DNA from: Rhizobium mayense
Lineage (GTDB): Bacteria > Pseudomonadota > Alphaproteobacteria > Rhizobiales > Rhizobiaceae
Length of the DNA stretch: 64,000 nt
Assembly (NCBI RefSeq): GCF_030272705.1
Contig: NZ_JARFYM010000034.1
Span: forward strand, 1-64,000
Reading direction: 5' to 3'
The position numbers and the translations under genes were made by a program. Under the pieces are notes generated by a model. That model did not search any database, was not told where the DNA came from, and saw nothing but the letters and a program-made list of their open reading frames with translations. Position 1 is the first letter of the stretch; each line of letters opens with the position of its first letter. Of the stretch, positions 19,598-29,078 are shown in pieces.

Positions 19598-21043
19598 TCA
19601 GGCGCGACCAGCCGAGCGCGCGGACAGCGCCACCTCGGGCGTGAAGGTAAAATCCTTGTCGAAAGGATAGGTCGGCTTCTGCTTGCGCAGCCGCGGCAGG
19701 CGCTCGACGAACTGGTCGACGACGCCGGGCGAGAGTGCCATCAGGTTCGGGTTGGCGATCGGAGCCAGCTCCGGAGAGAGATAGCCGGACTTCACGACGA
19801 TGATTTTGGCCTGATGCGGATCAAGGCCAAGACGCGTGAAATCTGCGACATTATGATAGGGGCGACGTTTTGCCGACAGCACCAGATCGATGCCGCCGAC
19901 CGAGACGACCGCCTGGCGGTCCGTGGCGTCGCCGGTATTCAACAGGAACTTGACGGTGAACTCGGCGGTCACCGGTTTGCTGCCCTTGGTGTCCAGCGAA
20001 GCACCGACAGTGAGATCGAGTTTCGCGCCGACGCCGGCAGCATAGCAGGCTTCGGTGGCTGCCTTGTCGGCGATCCCGGCGAAAACGACGCCGGTCGCAC
20101 CCTGGGCAATCAGCTCCGCCAGGACATCGGCGCGGTCGCCGACACCGCCGCCGGTCGGGTTATCGCCGGATTCCGCGAGCACCACAGGGGTTGTCGGGCT
20201 GGCAATCGCCGTGGCGACGCATTCCTCGATCGTGCCGGTCTCGCAGCCGAAGACGAAATCCTTGCGGACATTCCAATAGGCCTGTGCCAGCCGTTTCGCT
20301 TCGCGTTCGAGAACGGAGCGATCCGTGCCGGTCATGATGGCGGCGGCCGTGGCGCGCGGCTCGTCGGCCCAGACATAGCCGACCATGAGCGAGGCATCCC
20401 AGACGCCGTCGATGGCATCGATGCCGGGCAGCAGGTCGTAGAGGCTTTTTGCGGGTTCATCGACCGTGCTGGTGCGCTCGCCGGGCAGCACGACCGGGAT
20501 CGGGGCCCAGAGCAGGATCGGCTTCACGCCGGTCTTCAGGCTCTGGGTGAGCATCGTCACCGCGCGGCGCATGGTCTCCTCGACGTCGATATGCGGCGCG
20601 GTGCGATAGGTGGAATACATGTCCAATGCATCGATGATGCGCTGCGTGACGTTGCCATGCAGGTCATAGCTCGCCGAAACCGTGCAGTCGTCGCCGACCA
20701 ACTCGCGGGCAGCACTGATCCAATCGCCCTCGGCATCCTCCATGCCTTCGACGTACATCGCTCCATGCATCGCAAGATAGAGACCGTCGAGCGGCAGCAG
20801 CGGCTTCAGCCGCTCCAGGAACTCCGCCTTGAACGCTTCGTAGGTGTGGCGGGCGACAGGACCGCCGGCGATGGCTCTCGCGTGGATCGTCGGCAGGAAT
20901 TCGGCGTCATAGTCCTTGAGAAATGCGAAATAGGGCGCGGCCGTCAGTTCTTCGCCGCGTACGACGCGGAAATCCTTTTCTTCGTTCAGGACGGGGTTGT
21001 ACGTGCTGCATTCGATATGAATGCCTCCGACGGCGATGCGCAT
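19598..21043 (-). CDS. M81 family metallopeptidase (MlrC-like)
   Basis: A 481-residue protein of the M81/DUF1485 family, whose best-known member is MlrC, the enzyme completing microcystin breakdown. The start MRIAVGGIHIECSTYNP matches the family N-terminus; the central SGDNPTGGGVGD and late HNVADFTRLGLDP segments are also family features. An alternative TTG start at 21055 exists, but the ROK stop carries GAGG seven bases before ATG 21043, so translation is coupled to the ROK gene. No signal peptide is seen, so it likely acts on small peptides in the cytosol. The neighbouring peptide-type importer could supply the substrate. Confidence 0.85.
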   Translation of the reverse strand: MRIAVGGIHIECSTYNPVLNEEKDFRVVRGEELTAAPYFAFLKDYDAEFLPTIHARAIAGGPVARHTYEAFKAEFLERLKPLLPLDGLYLAMHGAMYVEGMEDAEGDWISAARELVGDDCTVSASYDLHGNVTQRIIDALDMYSTYRTAPHIDVEETMRRAVTMLTQSLKTGVKPILLWAPIPVVLPGERTSTVDEPAKSLYDLLPGIDAIDGVWDASLMVGYVWADEPRATAAAIMTGTDRSVLEREAKRLAQAYWNVRKDFVFGCETGTIEECVATAIASPTTPVVLAESGDNPTGGGVGDRADVLAELIAQGATGVVFAGIADKAATEACYAAGVGAKLDLTVGASLDTKGSKPVTAEFTVKFLLNTGDATDRQAVVSVGGIDLVLSAKRRPYHNVADFTRLGLDPHQAKIIVVKSGYLSPELAPIANPNLMALSPGVVDQFVERLPRLRKQKPTYPFDKDFTFTPEVALSARSAGRA

Positions 21044-21051
21044 GGGAAACC

Positions 21052-22242
21052 TCAATTCGGGTTGGGACCAATCAGGAAATTATGGGCGGCAATGCTGGCT
21101 GCACCCCGCGCCCAAATGTCGCTGTCGACGCGCTGGGTGCGGATCGGCGTCTGGCCGGCATAGCGCGGCAACACATTGGCTTCGATCGCCTGCTGCACGA
21201 CCGTGCCGAACAATCCGTCGAAATTGCCTTCGACGTGGGTGATCAAGATCATGCCGGGATCGTTGAACTGGATGAGGTGGGCGATCGCCAGGCCCAGGGC
21301 GCCGCCGGCCCGATGGAGAATGCGGATGGCGACGGCATTGCCGACCGATGCTTCTTCTTCCAGTTCGGTGAGAGAGGTGCAGGCAAGGCCTTCCGCCTTC
21401 GACATCTCCTTGATCGCCTTTATCGACGCAACCGTATCGAGGCAGCCGCGCTTGCCGCAGCGGCAGGGGGAGCCGTTAGGTTCGATTGTGCAATGGGCGA
21501 TTTCGCCGGCGCCGCCATGATTGCCGCGATAGAGCTTGCCGCCGATAAAATGGGCGCAGCCGACGCCGTCGCCGAAGGAGACGACGCTGAAGTTCTGAAT
21601 GTCGCGGGCACTGCCGAACAGCTTTTCACTGACGGCGACTGCCTTGGCGTCGTTTTCGATGAAGGTCTCGATGCCAGTCTTTTGCCGGATGATCTTGGCC
21701 AGCGGTACATCCTGCCAGCCAAGCAGAGTGGATTGCACGCAATTGGCCTGCTTCTCATCGACGAACCCGGAAAGAGCAACGCCGAGGCCCGACAATTTGT
21801 CCGCCGCATCCGGCCGCCTGGCGAGCAGCTTCGGAAGCGCGTCGGCGATCAGTCCTGCGATAACCTCCGGATCGCGCGACAGCGGCATGTTCTCCCGGGC
21901 GATGATCTTGCCGTTGAGATCGCTGAGGACCATCGGTGCCGGATCTTCAAGCAGTGAAATGCCGACGAAGAACGCGCCTTCGGGATGCAGGTCGAGCAAT
22001 ATCGACGGCCGGCCCTGGCCATAGACCGTCTCGGTCTCATGCAGGACGCCGAGCGTAATGAGGTCACGGGCGATGCCGCTCATCGCCGCCTTGCTGAGCC
22101 CCATCGACGCGGCAAGAACCGTCCGGCTGAGTGGGCCGGACTCGCTGATGACGCGCAGGAGTTGTCGCTGCGAGGAGGTAAGCAATTCGATGTTCCGCCT
22201 GGGTGTTTGCCTATTATTTTGGCTTGACAATAAGTTCAGCAA
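21052..22242 (-). CDS. ROK family transcriptional regulator (NagC/XylR type)
   Basis: A 396-residue ROK repressor. A winged helix covers residues 20-75 (SRTVLAASMGLSKAAMSG); the ROK sugar-kinase-like domain follows, with ENDAK (196-200), GAGEIAH (244-250) and the zinc cluster CRCGKRGC (260-267). The start is uncertain: no ATG precedes the helix-turn-helix, and the TTG at 22242 lies inside a small inverted repeat and lacks a clear ribosome site. It is divergent from the second importer and just upstream of the M81 gene, so it probably regulates both. ROK proteins usually sense sugars, which sits oddly with a peptide-type importer; a glycopeptide, amino sugar or opine-like ligand is conceivable. 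Confidence 0.87.
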   Translation of the reverse strand: MLNLLSSQNNRQTPRRNIELLTSSQRQLLRVISESGPLSRTVLAASMGLSKAAMSGIARDLITLGVLHETETVYGQGRPSILLDLHPEGAFFVGISLLEDPAPMVLSDLNGKIIARENMPLSRDPEVIAGLIADALPKLLARRPDAADKLSGLGVALSGFVDEKQANCVQSTLLGWQDVPLAKIIRQKTGIETFIENDAKAVAVSEKLFGSARDIQNFSVVSFGDGVGCAHFIGGKLYRGNHGGAGEIAHCTIEPNGSPCRCGKRGCLDTVASIKAIKEMSKAEGLACTSLTELEEEASVGNAVAIRILHRAGGALGLAIAHLIQFNDPGMILITHVEGNFDGLFGTVVQQAIEANVLPRYAGQTPIRTQRVDSDIWARGAASIAAHNFLIGPNPN

Positions 22243-22248
22243 GTGAAC
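22224..22248 (+). promoter_or_regulatory. Divergent promoter element with inverted repeat
   Basis: A consensus -35 TTGACA (22224-22229, plus strand) stands beside GTTCA-gcaag-TGAAC (22234-22248). The repeat sits in the expected spacer/-10 region of the binding-protein promoter and across the proposed ROK start codon, so it could be the ROK operator. No good -10 box was found. Confidence 0.45.
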
Positions 22249-22332
22249 AAATCAACCGCAATAAATTACAAAATATGACTTAAGTCCATTGCCCAGCCGA
22301 TGGATGGTAGACATTCAAAATGGGTGAACGAG

Positions 22333-23883
22333 ATGACGATCTTCAGGAAAAAACTCATGAAAAGCAGCAGCTTGCTTGCGGTTGGTGTAATCGCCAGCTC
22401 GCTGTTTTCGCCGATCGCGGCACTGGCCTCGACGTTGAACGTCATGCAGACCGAGGCTCCGCGCTCGATGGACCCGGGCGACCAGACCGCAACCTATACG
22501 GCCGCGCTGCTGGACCCGATGTATGAGGGCCTTCTTGCCCGCAGTTCCGATCTTACGCTGAAGCCGGCGCTCGCCACCGAGTGGAAGAGCGACGACGCCG
22601 GCCTCGTCTGGACCTTCAAGCTGCGCGAAGGCGTGACCTTCCATGACGGTACGCCGTTCAATGCCGATGCGGTCGTCAAGAATTTCGCCCGCCATCTCGA
22701 TCCGAAACGCGGCCTTGCCGCCAGCGGCCGTTTGCGCACCTTCATCGATAGCGTCACGGCCGTCGATCCGATGACCGTACAGTTCAAGCTGAAGCATCCT
22801 TACCCAGCCTTCCTGGCGCTTCTGACCACGGGCGCCTGCCTGATGGTAAGCCCGACTGCGGATGCGGCCGGTACGATCGGCAGCAAGGCGGTCGGAACCG
22901 GGCCCTACAAGCTCGCCGAGTATAAATCCGGCGAATATGTGCTGGAAGAGAAAAACCCGAACTACTGGGGCGGTGCGCCGAAAGGCGTCGACGAAATCAA
23001 GTGGACCTGGACGTCCGAACCCTCGGTCATGAACATGGCATTGCATACGGGTGATGCCGACGTCGTCAGCCCGCTGCCGCCGGCCTTTGCCAAGCAGATC
23101 GAAGCCAATCCGGACATGAAGCTCAACAAGAGCGAAGGCTCCGCGGTCTTCTGGCTGGCACTCAACACCAAGCTGAAGCCGCTCGATGATGTCCGCGTGC
23201 GTCAGGCGTTGAACTATGCGACCGACCGCGCCGGCCTCGTCAAGGCGATCATGCAGGGTTATGCGACGCCGGCCAATTCGCCGCTCGCGCCGGTGACGCC
23301 CGGATACGACAAGACGCTGGCGCCCTATACATATGATATCGACAAAGCGAAAAAGCTGCTTGCCGATGCCGGTTATCCCAAAGGTTTCGAGATGTCGACC
23401 ATTGTCCAGGAGCCAGACGCGCGTCTTGGCGAAGTGCTCCAGGCCATGTGGGCCAAGGCAGGCGTGAAGCTTGATGTCCGCCGCATGGAAAGCGGCGTCT
23501 GGGCCAAGGCGGCCTTTGCCGACCCGGCTGGAAAGCAGACTGATGGCACCGGCTCGGTTGTCGCTTCCTGGTCATCGGGCGTGAACGGCGCAGACCTGCA
23601 GTTCCGTCCACTTTATTATTCGGCGAGCGCAGCGCCAACCGGCGCCAATCTAGGCTTCTTCAATGAGCCGAAGCTGGACGAGGTGCTCGACAAAGCAGCG
23701 TCCACGCTAGACGAAGGCGCCCGCAACGCGCTTTATGTCGAGGCGCAGAAGATCGTCAATGACGAGGCGCCGCATGTACTGCTCTATACGACGCAGGACC
23801 TCTATGCGACCCGTGCCAACGTCAAAGGCGTCTGGGTCGTGCCTGGCGGCCAGATCGAGGTCAAGGACGCGACCAAGGACTGA
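22333..23883 (+). CDS. Peptide-type ABC transporter substrate-binding protein (family 5), second system
   Basis: A family 5 periplasmic binding protein of about 516 residues. A signal peptide (charged start, then SSLLAVGVIASSLFSPIAALAS) precedes the family motifs MDPGDQT and GVTFHDGTPFNADAV. Possible starts are 22300, 22333 and 22357. The ATG at 22333 gives a normal leader and is preferred; none has a strong ribosome site. Two permease genes follow, but no ATPase gene. Its sequence clearly differs from the other family 5 protein in this window, so this is not a recent local duplication. Confidence 0.87.
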   Translation: MTIFRKKLMKSSSLLAVGVIASSLFSPIAALASTLNVMQTEAPRSMDPGDQTATYTAALLDPMYEGLLARSSDLTLKPALATEWKSDDAGLVWTFKLREGVTFHDGTPFNADAVVKNFARHLDPKRGLAASGRLRTFIDSVTAVDPMTVQFKLKHPYPAFLALLTTGACLMVSPTADAAGTIGSKAVGTGPYKLAEYKSGEYVLEEKNPNYWGGAPKGVDEIKWTWTSEPSVMNMALHTGDADVVSPLPPAFAKQIEANPDMKLNKSEGSAVFWLALNTKLKPLDDVRVRQALNYATDRAGLVKAIMQGYATPANSPLAPVTPGYDKTLAPYTYDIDKAKKLLADAGYPKGFEMSTIVQEPDARLGEVLQAMWAKAGVKLDVRRMESGVWAKAAFADPAGKQTDGTGSVVASWSSGVNGADLQFRPLYYSASAAPTGANLGFFNEPKLDEVLDKAASTLDEGARNALYVEAQKIVNDEAPHVLLYTTQDLYATRANVKGVWVVPGGQIEVKDATKD

Positions 23884-23891
23884 TGACTTGC

Positions 23892-23975
23892 CGGACGGAG
23901 GCTGCCATAGCGCTATGCTTCTTACGCGCATTCACATGACTACATTTGAATGCGGGGTGCTCTAGTCTCCGTCCG
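23892..23975 (+). other. Nested hairpins between binding-protein and permease genes
   Basis: An outer 9-bp stem (CGGACGGAG at 23892-23900 with CTCCGTCCG at 23967-23975) encloses an 8-bp stem (CGCATTCA at 23927-23934 with TGAATGCG at 23947-23954). This mirrors the hairpin in the other peptide-importer operon and probably sets relative expression of binding protein and permeases, by inference. Confidence 0.55.
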
Positions 23976-23998
23976 CACCTCCCGGAAATGACTGTCTG

Positions 23999-24919
23999 AT
24001 GAAAGCCTATATCGCCAGAAAGCTGCTTGCGCTGCCGCTGATCCTGATCGGCGTCTCGCTGCTGGTGTTTCTTGCCATTCGCGCTCTGCCCGGCGATCCC
24101 GCCCGCCTGATGGCCGGGCCGGAAGCAACTCAAGCCGCGGTCGACGATATGCGCACGCGCCTCGGGCTCGACCGCAGCCTGCCGGCGCAATATGCCGATT
24201 TCGCTTACGGCGCGGTGAGGGGCGATCTCGGCATGTCGATCAAATCGAAATTGCCCGTCGTCTCCGAGATCGGTGAGCGTCTGCCCTATACGATCGCGCT
24301 GGCGATCACCTCCTATCTGCTCGCCATCCTCGTCGGTGTTCCGGCCGGCATGGCGGGCGCGATTTTCCGTCATCGTTGGCCGGACCAGCTCGTCATGCTG
24401 CTTGCGATCGCCGGCGCGTCGATCGCAAATTTCTGGCTGGCGTTGATGGCGATGAACACCTTCTCGGTTTCGCTCGGCTGGCTGCCGCTGCTCGGTGCGA
24501 CATCGTGGAAAAGCTATATCCTGCCCTCCGTCTCGCTTGCCGTCCTGCCGATGGCCGTCATCGCCCGTATGACGCGATCCAGCATGATCGAGGTGCTGTC
24601 TCAGGATTATATCCGCACGGCGCGCGCCAAGGGCGTGCCGGCTGCTACCATCTATTGGAGCCACGCGCTGCGTAACGCATTGCTGCCAATCATCACCATC
24701 GTCGGACTGAATTTCGGTAGCCTTATCGGCGGCGCCGTGGTGACGGAATCGGTGTTTAACTGGCCGGGCATCGGCCGGCTTCTGGTCGATTCCGTTCGCT
24801 ATCGAGACTATCCCGTCATCCAGGGTGTCACGCTGGTCGCCGTGACCGGCGTCGTGGTGATGAACTTTCTGGCGGAAATGCTGATTGCGGCCTTGAACCC
24901 CAGAATAAGGTTCGACTGA
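23999..24919 (+). CDS. Peptide-type ABC transporter permease (DppB family), second system
   Basis: A 306-residue inner-membrane permease beginning MKAYIARKLLALPLILIG, with AIRALPGDPARLMAGP and the loop YIRTARAKGVPAATI, all DppB hallmarks. The next gene's ATG overlaps its stop (TGATG). It should form a heterodimer with that DppC-type protein. Confidence 0.92.
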   Translation: MKAYIARKLLALPLILIGVSLLVFLAIRALPGDPARLMAGPEATQAAVDDMRTRLGLDRSLPAQYADFAYGAVRGDLGMSIKSKLPVVSEIGERLPYTIALAITSYLLAILVGVPAGMAGAIFRHRWPDQLVMLLAIAGASIANFWLALMAMNTFSVSLGWLPLLGATSWKSYILPSVSLAVLPMAVIARMTRSSMIEVLSQDYIRTARAKGVPAATIYWSHALRNALLPIITIVGLNFGSLIGGAVVTESVFNWPGIGRLLVDSVRYRDYPVIQGVTLVAVTGVVVMNFLAEMLIAALNPRIRFD

Positions 24920-25791
24920 TGGCGTTGGTTGAGCCAAAGGGTGGAGCTGCATCGGCGCGCGGACGCTATCGCACCGCATGGCGTCGTTTGACCGCCCATC
25001 GCGGCATTCTCATCGGCGGCATATTGATCGGCGTCATCGTGCTGCTCGCCATCTTCGCTCCGCTGATCACCTCGGCTGATCCCTATGCGCAAGACCTGAT
25101 CAACACCATGCTGCCGCCGAGCTTCGAGCATCCGTTCGGCACGGACGACAATGGCCGCGATATCTTCGCTCGCGTCATCTACGGCGCCCGCATTTCGCTG
25201 CTGGAAGTGATCCTTAGCGTCGGGCTTGCGACTGTCGTCGGGGTACCGCTCGGCATCGTTGCTGGGATGACCGGCCGCTATGTCGACCATGCCATCATGT
25301 GGATCATGGACGTGCTCTTCGCCTTTCCGGGCGTCGTGCTCGCCATCCTGATCGTCAGCGTTCTCGGCACCAGTCTCTTCAACATGATGATCGCCATCGC
25401 GATCTTTTCGGTGCCGGTCTATGCACGCCTCAGCCGCAATCTGACGCTTGGGCTGAAGCAGATGGAATATGTCGAGGCGGCGACCTCGCTCGGCATTTCG
25501 CGCGGGCGGATCATGACGCACTATATTCTGCGTAACGCCATCGGCCCGATCATCGTGCAATCGACGCTGACGGCGGGAACGGTGATCCTCTCTGCGGCCA
25601 GCCTCTCCTTCCTCGGTCTCGGCGCACAGCCGCCTCTGCCGGAATGGGGCGCGATGATGAGCGACGGCCGCAACTATCTCGGCCTCAACATCTACATGTC
25701 GCTATTTCCCGGTCTTGCCATCATGGTCACCGTGCTCGGCTTCAACATTCTCGGCGATGGCCTGCGGGACATGCTCGACCCGCGCCGCTAG
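24919..25791 (+). CDS. Peptide-type ABC transporter permease (DppC family), second system
   Basis: A 290-residue inner-membrane permease with HPFGTDDNGRDIFARV, the EAA-like loop YVEAATSLGISRGRI and the closing GFNILGDGLRDMLDPRR. It ends the operon; the next gene downstream is a converging LysR regulator 25 bases away. Since no ATPase gene follows, this system must borrow an ATPase from elsewhere or have its own at another locus. Confidence 0.92.
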   Translation: MALVEPKGGAASARGRYRTAWRRLTAHRGILIGGILIGVIVLLAIFAPLITSADPYAQDLINTMLPPSFEHPFGTDDNGRDIFARVIYGARISLLEVILSVGLATVVGVPLGIVAGMTGRYVDHAIMWIMDVLFAFPGVVLAILIVSVLGTSLFNMMIAIAIFSVPVYARLSRNLTLGLKQMEYVEAATSLGISRGRIMTHYILRNAIGPIIVQSTLTAGTVILSAASLSFLGLGAQPPLPEWGAMMSDGRNYLGLNIYMSLFPGLAIMVTVLGFNILGDGLRDMLDPRR

Positions 25792-25816
25792 CCGCGGGGA
25801 TTAGGGTTTTCGGCAA

Positions 25817-26716
25817 TCAGATATGCCGGCCGATCTCATGGATGAGATCGACAAACGCTCGCAATCCGGCCGGCAGAAGCCGGCGGCCGGGATAATAAAG
25901 GCAGAGGCCAGGCAGAGCCGGCGTCCAGTCCTCCAATACACGCAGTAACCGCCCCGCAGCAATGTCGGCAGCAGCGGACCATTCCGAAAGATAGGCCAGG
26001 CCGGCGCCTTCGCGGGCCGACTCCAGCATCAGCGTTGGCTCATCGAGTGTGAGGGAACCGGGAACATCGAGGGTGAGTGCTTCGCCCCGCTTTTCAAATT
26101 CCCAACGATAGAGCGCGCCGCCTGGCAAGCGGGCACGGATGCAGCGATGCTGCGTCAGATCCTGCGGCTTGCCGGGCCGGGGGTGCACTTCGAAATAGGC
26201 GGGAGACCCGACGATGGCGTAGCGCAGCGGCGGGCCGAACGGCACGGCAATCATGTCTTTCGGCACGGTATCGACCGTGCGGATACCGGCATCGAAGCCA
26301 TCGACGACGATATCGATCATCCGGCCTTCGGTCACGAGGTCGACCTGCATGTCCGGATAGCGTCTGAGGTATTCAAGAACGATCGGCGTCAGGATCTGGC
26401 GTGCCGCCCCAACGGAACTGTTGATGCGCAATATGCCGGCGGGGGTGTCGCGATGGCTGTTAACCGCCTCCATGGCGCCATGGATGTCCGAAAGCGCCGG
26501 CGCGACCGTGGCGACGAATTGCTCGCCGGCCGGCGAAAGTGACACGCTGCGCGTTGTCCGGTTGAACAGGCGTACGCCGAGCCGCGCCTCCAATCCGGCG
26601 ACGGCATGGCTCAGCGCTGTCGACGACATGCCAAGCTCCACCGCCGCGGCTCGGAAACTGCCGCGTCGAGCAACGGCGATGACGGCTTCGAGTTCGATCA
26701 ATCCGGACTTGTGCAT
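25817..26716 (-). CDS. LysR family transcriptional regulator
   Basis: A 299-residue LysR protein. The N-terminal helix-turn-helix is in GSFRAAAVELGMSSTALSHAV, followed by the linker helix RLGVRLFNRTTRSVSLSPAG. Residues from about 90 form the two-lobed co-inducer domain. It diverges from an aldehyde dehydrogenase gene across a 114-base gap, the usual arrangement for a LysR activator and its target. Confidence 0.9.
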   Translation of the reverse strand: MHKSGLIELEAVIAVARRGSFRAAAVELGMSSTALSHAVAGLEARLGVRLFNRTTRSVSLSPAGEQFVATVAPALSDIHGAMEAVNSHRDTPAGILRINSSVGAARQILTPIVLEYLRRYPDMQVDLVTEGRMIDIVVDGFDAGIRTVDTVPKDMIAVPFGPPLRYAIVGSPAYFEVHPRPGKPQDLTQHRCIRARLPGGALYRWEFEKRGEALTLDVPGSLTLDEPTLMLESAREGAGLAYLSEWSAAADIAAGRLLRVLEDWTPALPGLCLYYPGRRLLPAGLRAFVDLIHEIGRHI

Positions 26717-26830
26717 TATCCCGATTTCCGCACCACCTCATGGCGCTTTGTCCTGCTTATTGATGCAAACCTATCGGCTTATATCGGAAATGACCAGAGA
26801 TACCGCCATCAGCCGGACAAGGAGATCATC

Positions 26831-28252
26831 ATGCGGATCATCGACAAGATTTATATCGACGGCAGTTTCGTTACGCCGCACGGGGAAGAGTTTTTCGATC
26901 TCGTCAATCCGGCAAAAGGCGAGGTCATCGGCAAGGTCAGGCTTGGCGACGCCGAGGATGCGCGCCGCGCCATTGCCGCCGCCAAGCGCGCTTTTCCGTC
27001 ATTCTCACAGACAAGCAAGGAGGAGCGTATCGCCTTGCTGCATCGCCTGCACGATGCCGTTCTCGCAAAGGCGGAAGCCCTGACCGAGGTTACGATCGAG
27101 GAATATGGCGGCCCGGTATCGCGTGCCGCCTGGGCGACACAATATGCGGCCGATTGTTTTCTCAATGCCGCGAAAACGCTCGAGCAATATGAATTCACAC
27201 GGCGGATCGGAACGGCGCAGGTAATCATGGAGCCGCTCGGAGTCGTCGGCCTCATCACCCCCTGGAACAATGATTACGGTTTCATCTGCAACAAGCTCTC
27301 GACCGCGATTGCCGCGGGCTGCACCGCCGTCGTCAAGCCGAGTGAGATGAGCGCTTCGCAGACACAAATCCTGACGGAGTGCCTGCACGATGCCGGCTTG
27401 CCAGCCGGCGTGTTCAACATCGTCAACGGCCGCGGCGATGTGGTCGGCAGCGAATTGAGCAGCCATCCGGATATCGCCAAGATTTCCTTTACCGGCTCAA
27501 CAGCCGTCGGCAAGGCGATCCTGCGCACGGCGGCGGAGACCATGAAGCGGGTGACGCTGGAACTGGGTGGTAAGTCGCCAACACTGGTTCTCGATGATGC
27601 GGATTTTGCTGAGGCCATTCCGCATGTCATCGCCGCCGGCTTCGCTAATAGCGGCCAGGCCTGCATTGCCGGCACACGCGTGCTTGTGCCGGAATCGCGC
27701 ACGGCGGAATTCAACGAGTTGCTCAAGACTGCGGTCGAGAACATCAAGGTCGGCGACCCCCGTGACCCCGCAACGGCGATAGGTCCGATGGTCAGCCAAA
27801 AACAATATGAGCGCGTGCAGCGCTATATTCATCTTGGGGTCGAAGCAGGTGCGACCATCCTGATCGGCGGCGAAGGACGTCCGGATGGTCTGGAGAACGG
27901 GTATTTCGTCAAACCGACCGTTTTCACCGGTGTTAGCAACGACATGACGATCGCCCGCGAGGAAATCTTCGGGCCGGTTCTCTGCGTCCTCACCTACAGC
28001 AGCGAAGAGGAGGCGATCGCAATCGCCAACGACACCGTCTACGGCCTTCAGGCCTATGTTATCTCCTCCAATCCGGCGCATGCGCGCACGGTCGCCTCGC
28101 GCATCCTGGCCGGTCGGGTGCTGATCAACGGTTTTCACAATGAGCCCATGGCGCCCTTCGGCGGTTTCAAGCAATCCGGCATCGGCCGCGAGTACGGAGT
28201 GTTTGGTCTGGAAGCCTATCTGGAGCCGAAGAGCGTGATCGCCGCCGCTTGA
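26831..28252 (+). CDS. NAD(P)-dependent aldehyde dehydrogenase
   Basis: A 473-residue aldehyde dehydrogenase oxidising an aldehyde to its acid. The catalytic glutamate is in VTLELGGK (Glu244) and the nucleophile in NSGQACIAG (Cys278), with the TPWN oxyanion asparagine at about 146. The frame is open from 26606, but ATG 26831 is preceded by GGAG with ideal spacing and by the normal N-terminus. It is divergent from the LysR gene, likely its regulator. The substrate is not evident. Confidence 0.9.
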   Translation: MRIIDKIYIDGSFVTPHGEEFFDLVNPAKGEVIGKVRLGDAEDARRAIAAAKRAFPSFSQTSKEERIALLHRLHDAVLAKAEALTEVTIEEYGGPVSRAAWATQYAADCFLNAAKTLEQYEFTRRIGTAQVIMEPLGVVGLITPWNNDYGFICNKLSTAIAAGCTAVVKPSEMSASQTQILTECLHDAGLPAGVFNIVNGRGDVVGSELSSHPDIAKISFTGSTAVGKAILRTAAETMKRVTLELGGKSPTLVLDDADFAEAIPHVIAAGFANSGQACIAGTRVLVPESRTAEFNELLKTAVENIKVGDPRDPATAIGPMVSQKQYERVQRYIHLGVEAGATILIGGEGRPDGLENGYFVKPTVFTGVSNDMTIAREEIFGPVLCVLTYSSEEEAIAIANDTVYGLQAYVISSNPAHARTVASRILAGRVLINGFHNEPMAPFGGFKQSGIGREYGVFGLEAYLEPKSVIAAA

Positions 28253-28351
28253 GCAACGTATTTCCTGCGCCAGCCTTGAAATGGCGACTTGTCAGCCGGA
28301 TTTGCAACGAGCAAGCTGCCGACATTGCGTTTCATTGCAAGGCGGTGCCCC

Positions 28352-28828
28352 ATGATCGCTCCTCTCGATGACGAAGTCTTTCTGCGCCGCGCCTTCGAAG
28401 TGGCGTCACGGGCGCGGCTGAACGGCAATCATCCTTTCGGTGCCATTCTCGTCGGGCCTGACGGCACGGTGCTGATGGAACAGGAAAACGCCTACAATCC
28501 GACGCAGGACATGACGGGCCATGCGGAGCGCGTGCTGATGACGCGGGCTTCGCAGCAATATTCGCCGGGCTTCCTCGTGCAATGCACGATGTATACCTCA
28601 GCTGAACCCTGTGCCATGTGCGCCGGCGCCGCCTACTGGGCTGGCGTCGGCCGCGTCGTCTATGGGCTCAGCGAAAGCCGGTTGAAGAAGATCATTGGCA
28701 GTCACCCCGAAAATCCGACACTTGATCTGCCCTGCCGCGTGGTCTTTGAAGCGGGTCAGCGAAAAGTTGAGGTCATCGGGCCGATGCTCTGCGAGGAGGC
28801 GACGGCGCTGCATGACGGCGTGTGGTGA
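28352..28828 (+). CDS. Nucleoside deaminase (cytidine/guanine deaminase family)
   Basis: A 158-residue zinc deaminase. Metal and catalytic residues are in GHAERV (His57, Glu59) and PCAMC (Cys87, Cys90). The pattern and length suit free-base or nucleoside deaminases (guanine or cytosine deaminase-like) rather than tRNA adenosine deaminase, though the latter is not ruled out. The frame is open from 28289; ATG 28352, behind AAGG, is preferred. It lies 99 bases after the aldehyde dehydrogenase on the same strand. Confidence 0.83.
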   Translation: MIAPLDDEVFLRRAFEVASRARLNGNHPFGAILVGPDGTVLMEQENAYNPTQDMTGHAERVLMTRASQQYSPGFLVQCTMYTSAEPCAMCAGAAYWAGVGRVVYGLSESRLKKIIGSHPENPTLDLPCRVVFEAGQRKVEVIGPMLCEEATALHDGVW

Positions 28829-29078
28829 GGCATAGGTTTCGCTGTCCCGATTGGGGTATGTCATAAAATCGTGAAGCGGCTGTGCGAGACGCGATTTCGT
28901 TAAATGGTTGACATATGCGGGCGCAACTATGCAATGCCTGCGATAACGATTCAGCAGGCCGCGCCCCTGCAGTTGCTCGACCCGCCAACGTTGATCTCAA
29001 GTATTTATTGTTCGTCCATGGCCGTGTCGACGGCCCGCAGGCATTTGCGGCCGGGCGGAACAGTCAGAGAGGAATGTC

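Noticed and set aside
26606..26830. 75-codon N-terminal extension of the aldehyde dehydrogenase
   Set aside because: It runs over the divergent LysR gene start and the promoter gap; ATG 26831 has a proper ribosome site and the normal family N-terminus.
28829..29078. TTGACA at about 28913 as a promoter of the MFS gene
   Set aside because: The nearest -10-like hexamer (TATGCA) is only about 14 bases away, too close for a confident sigma-70 promoter.
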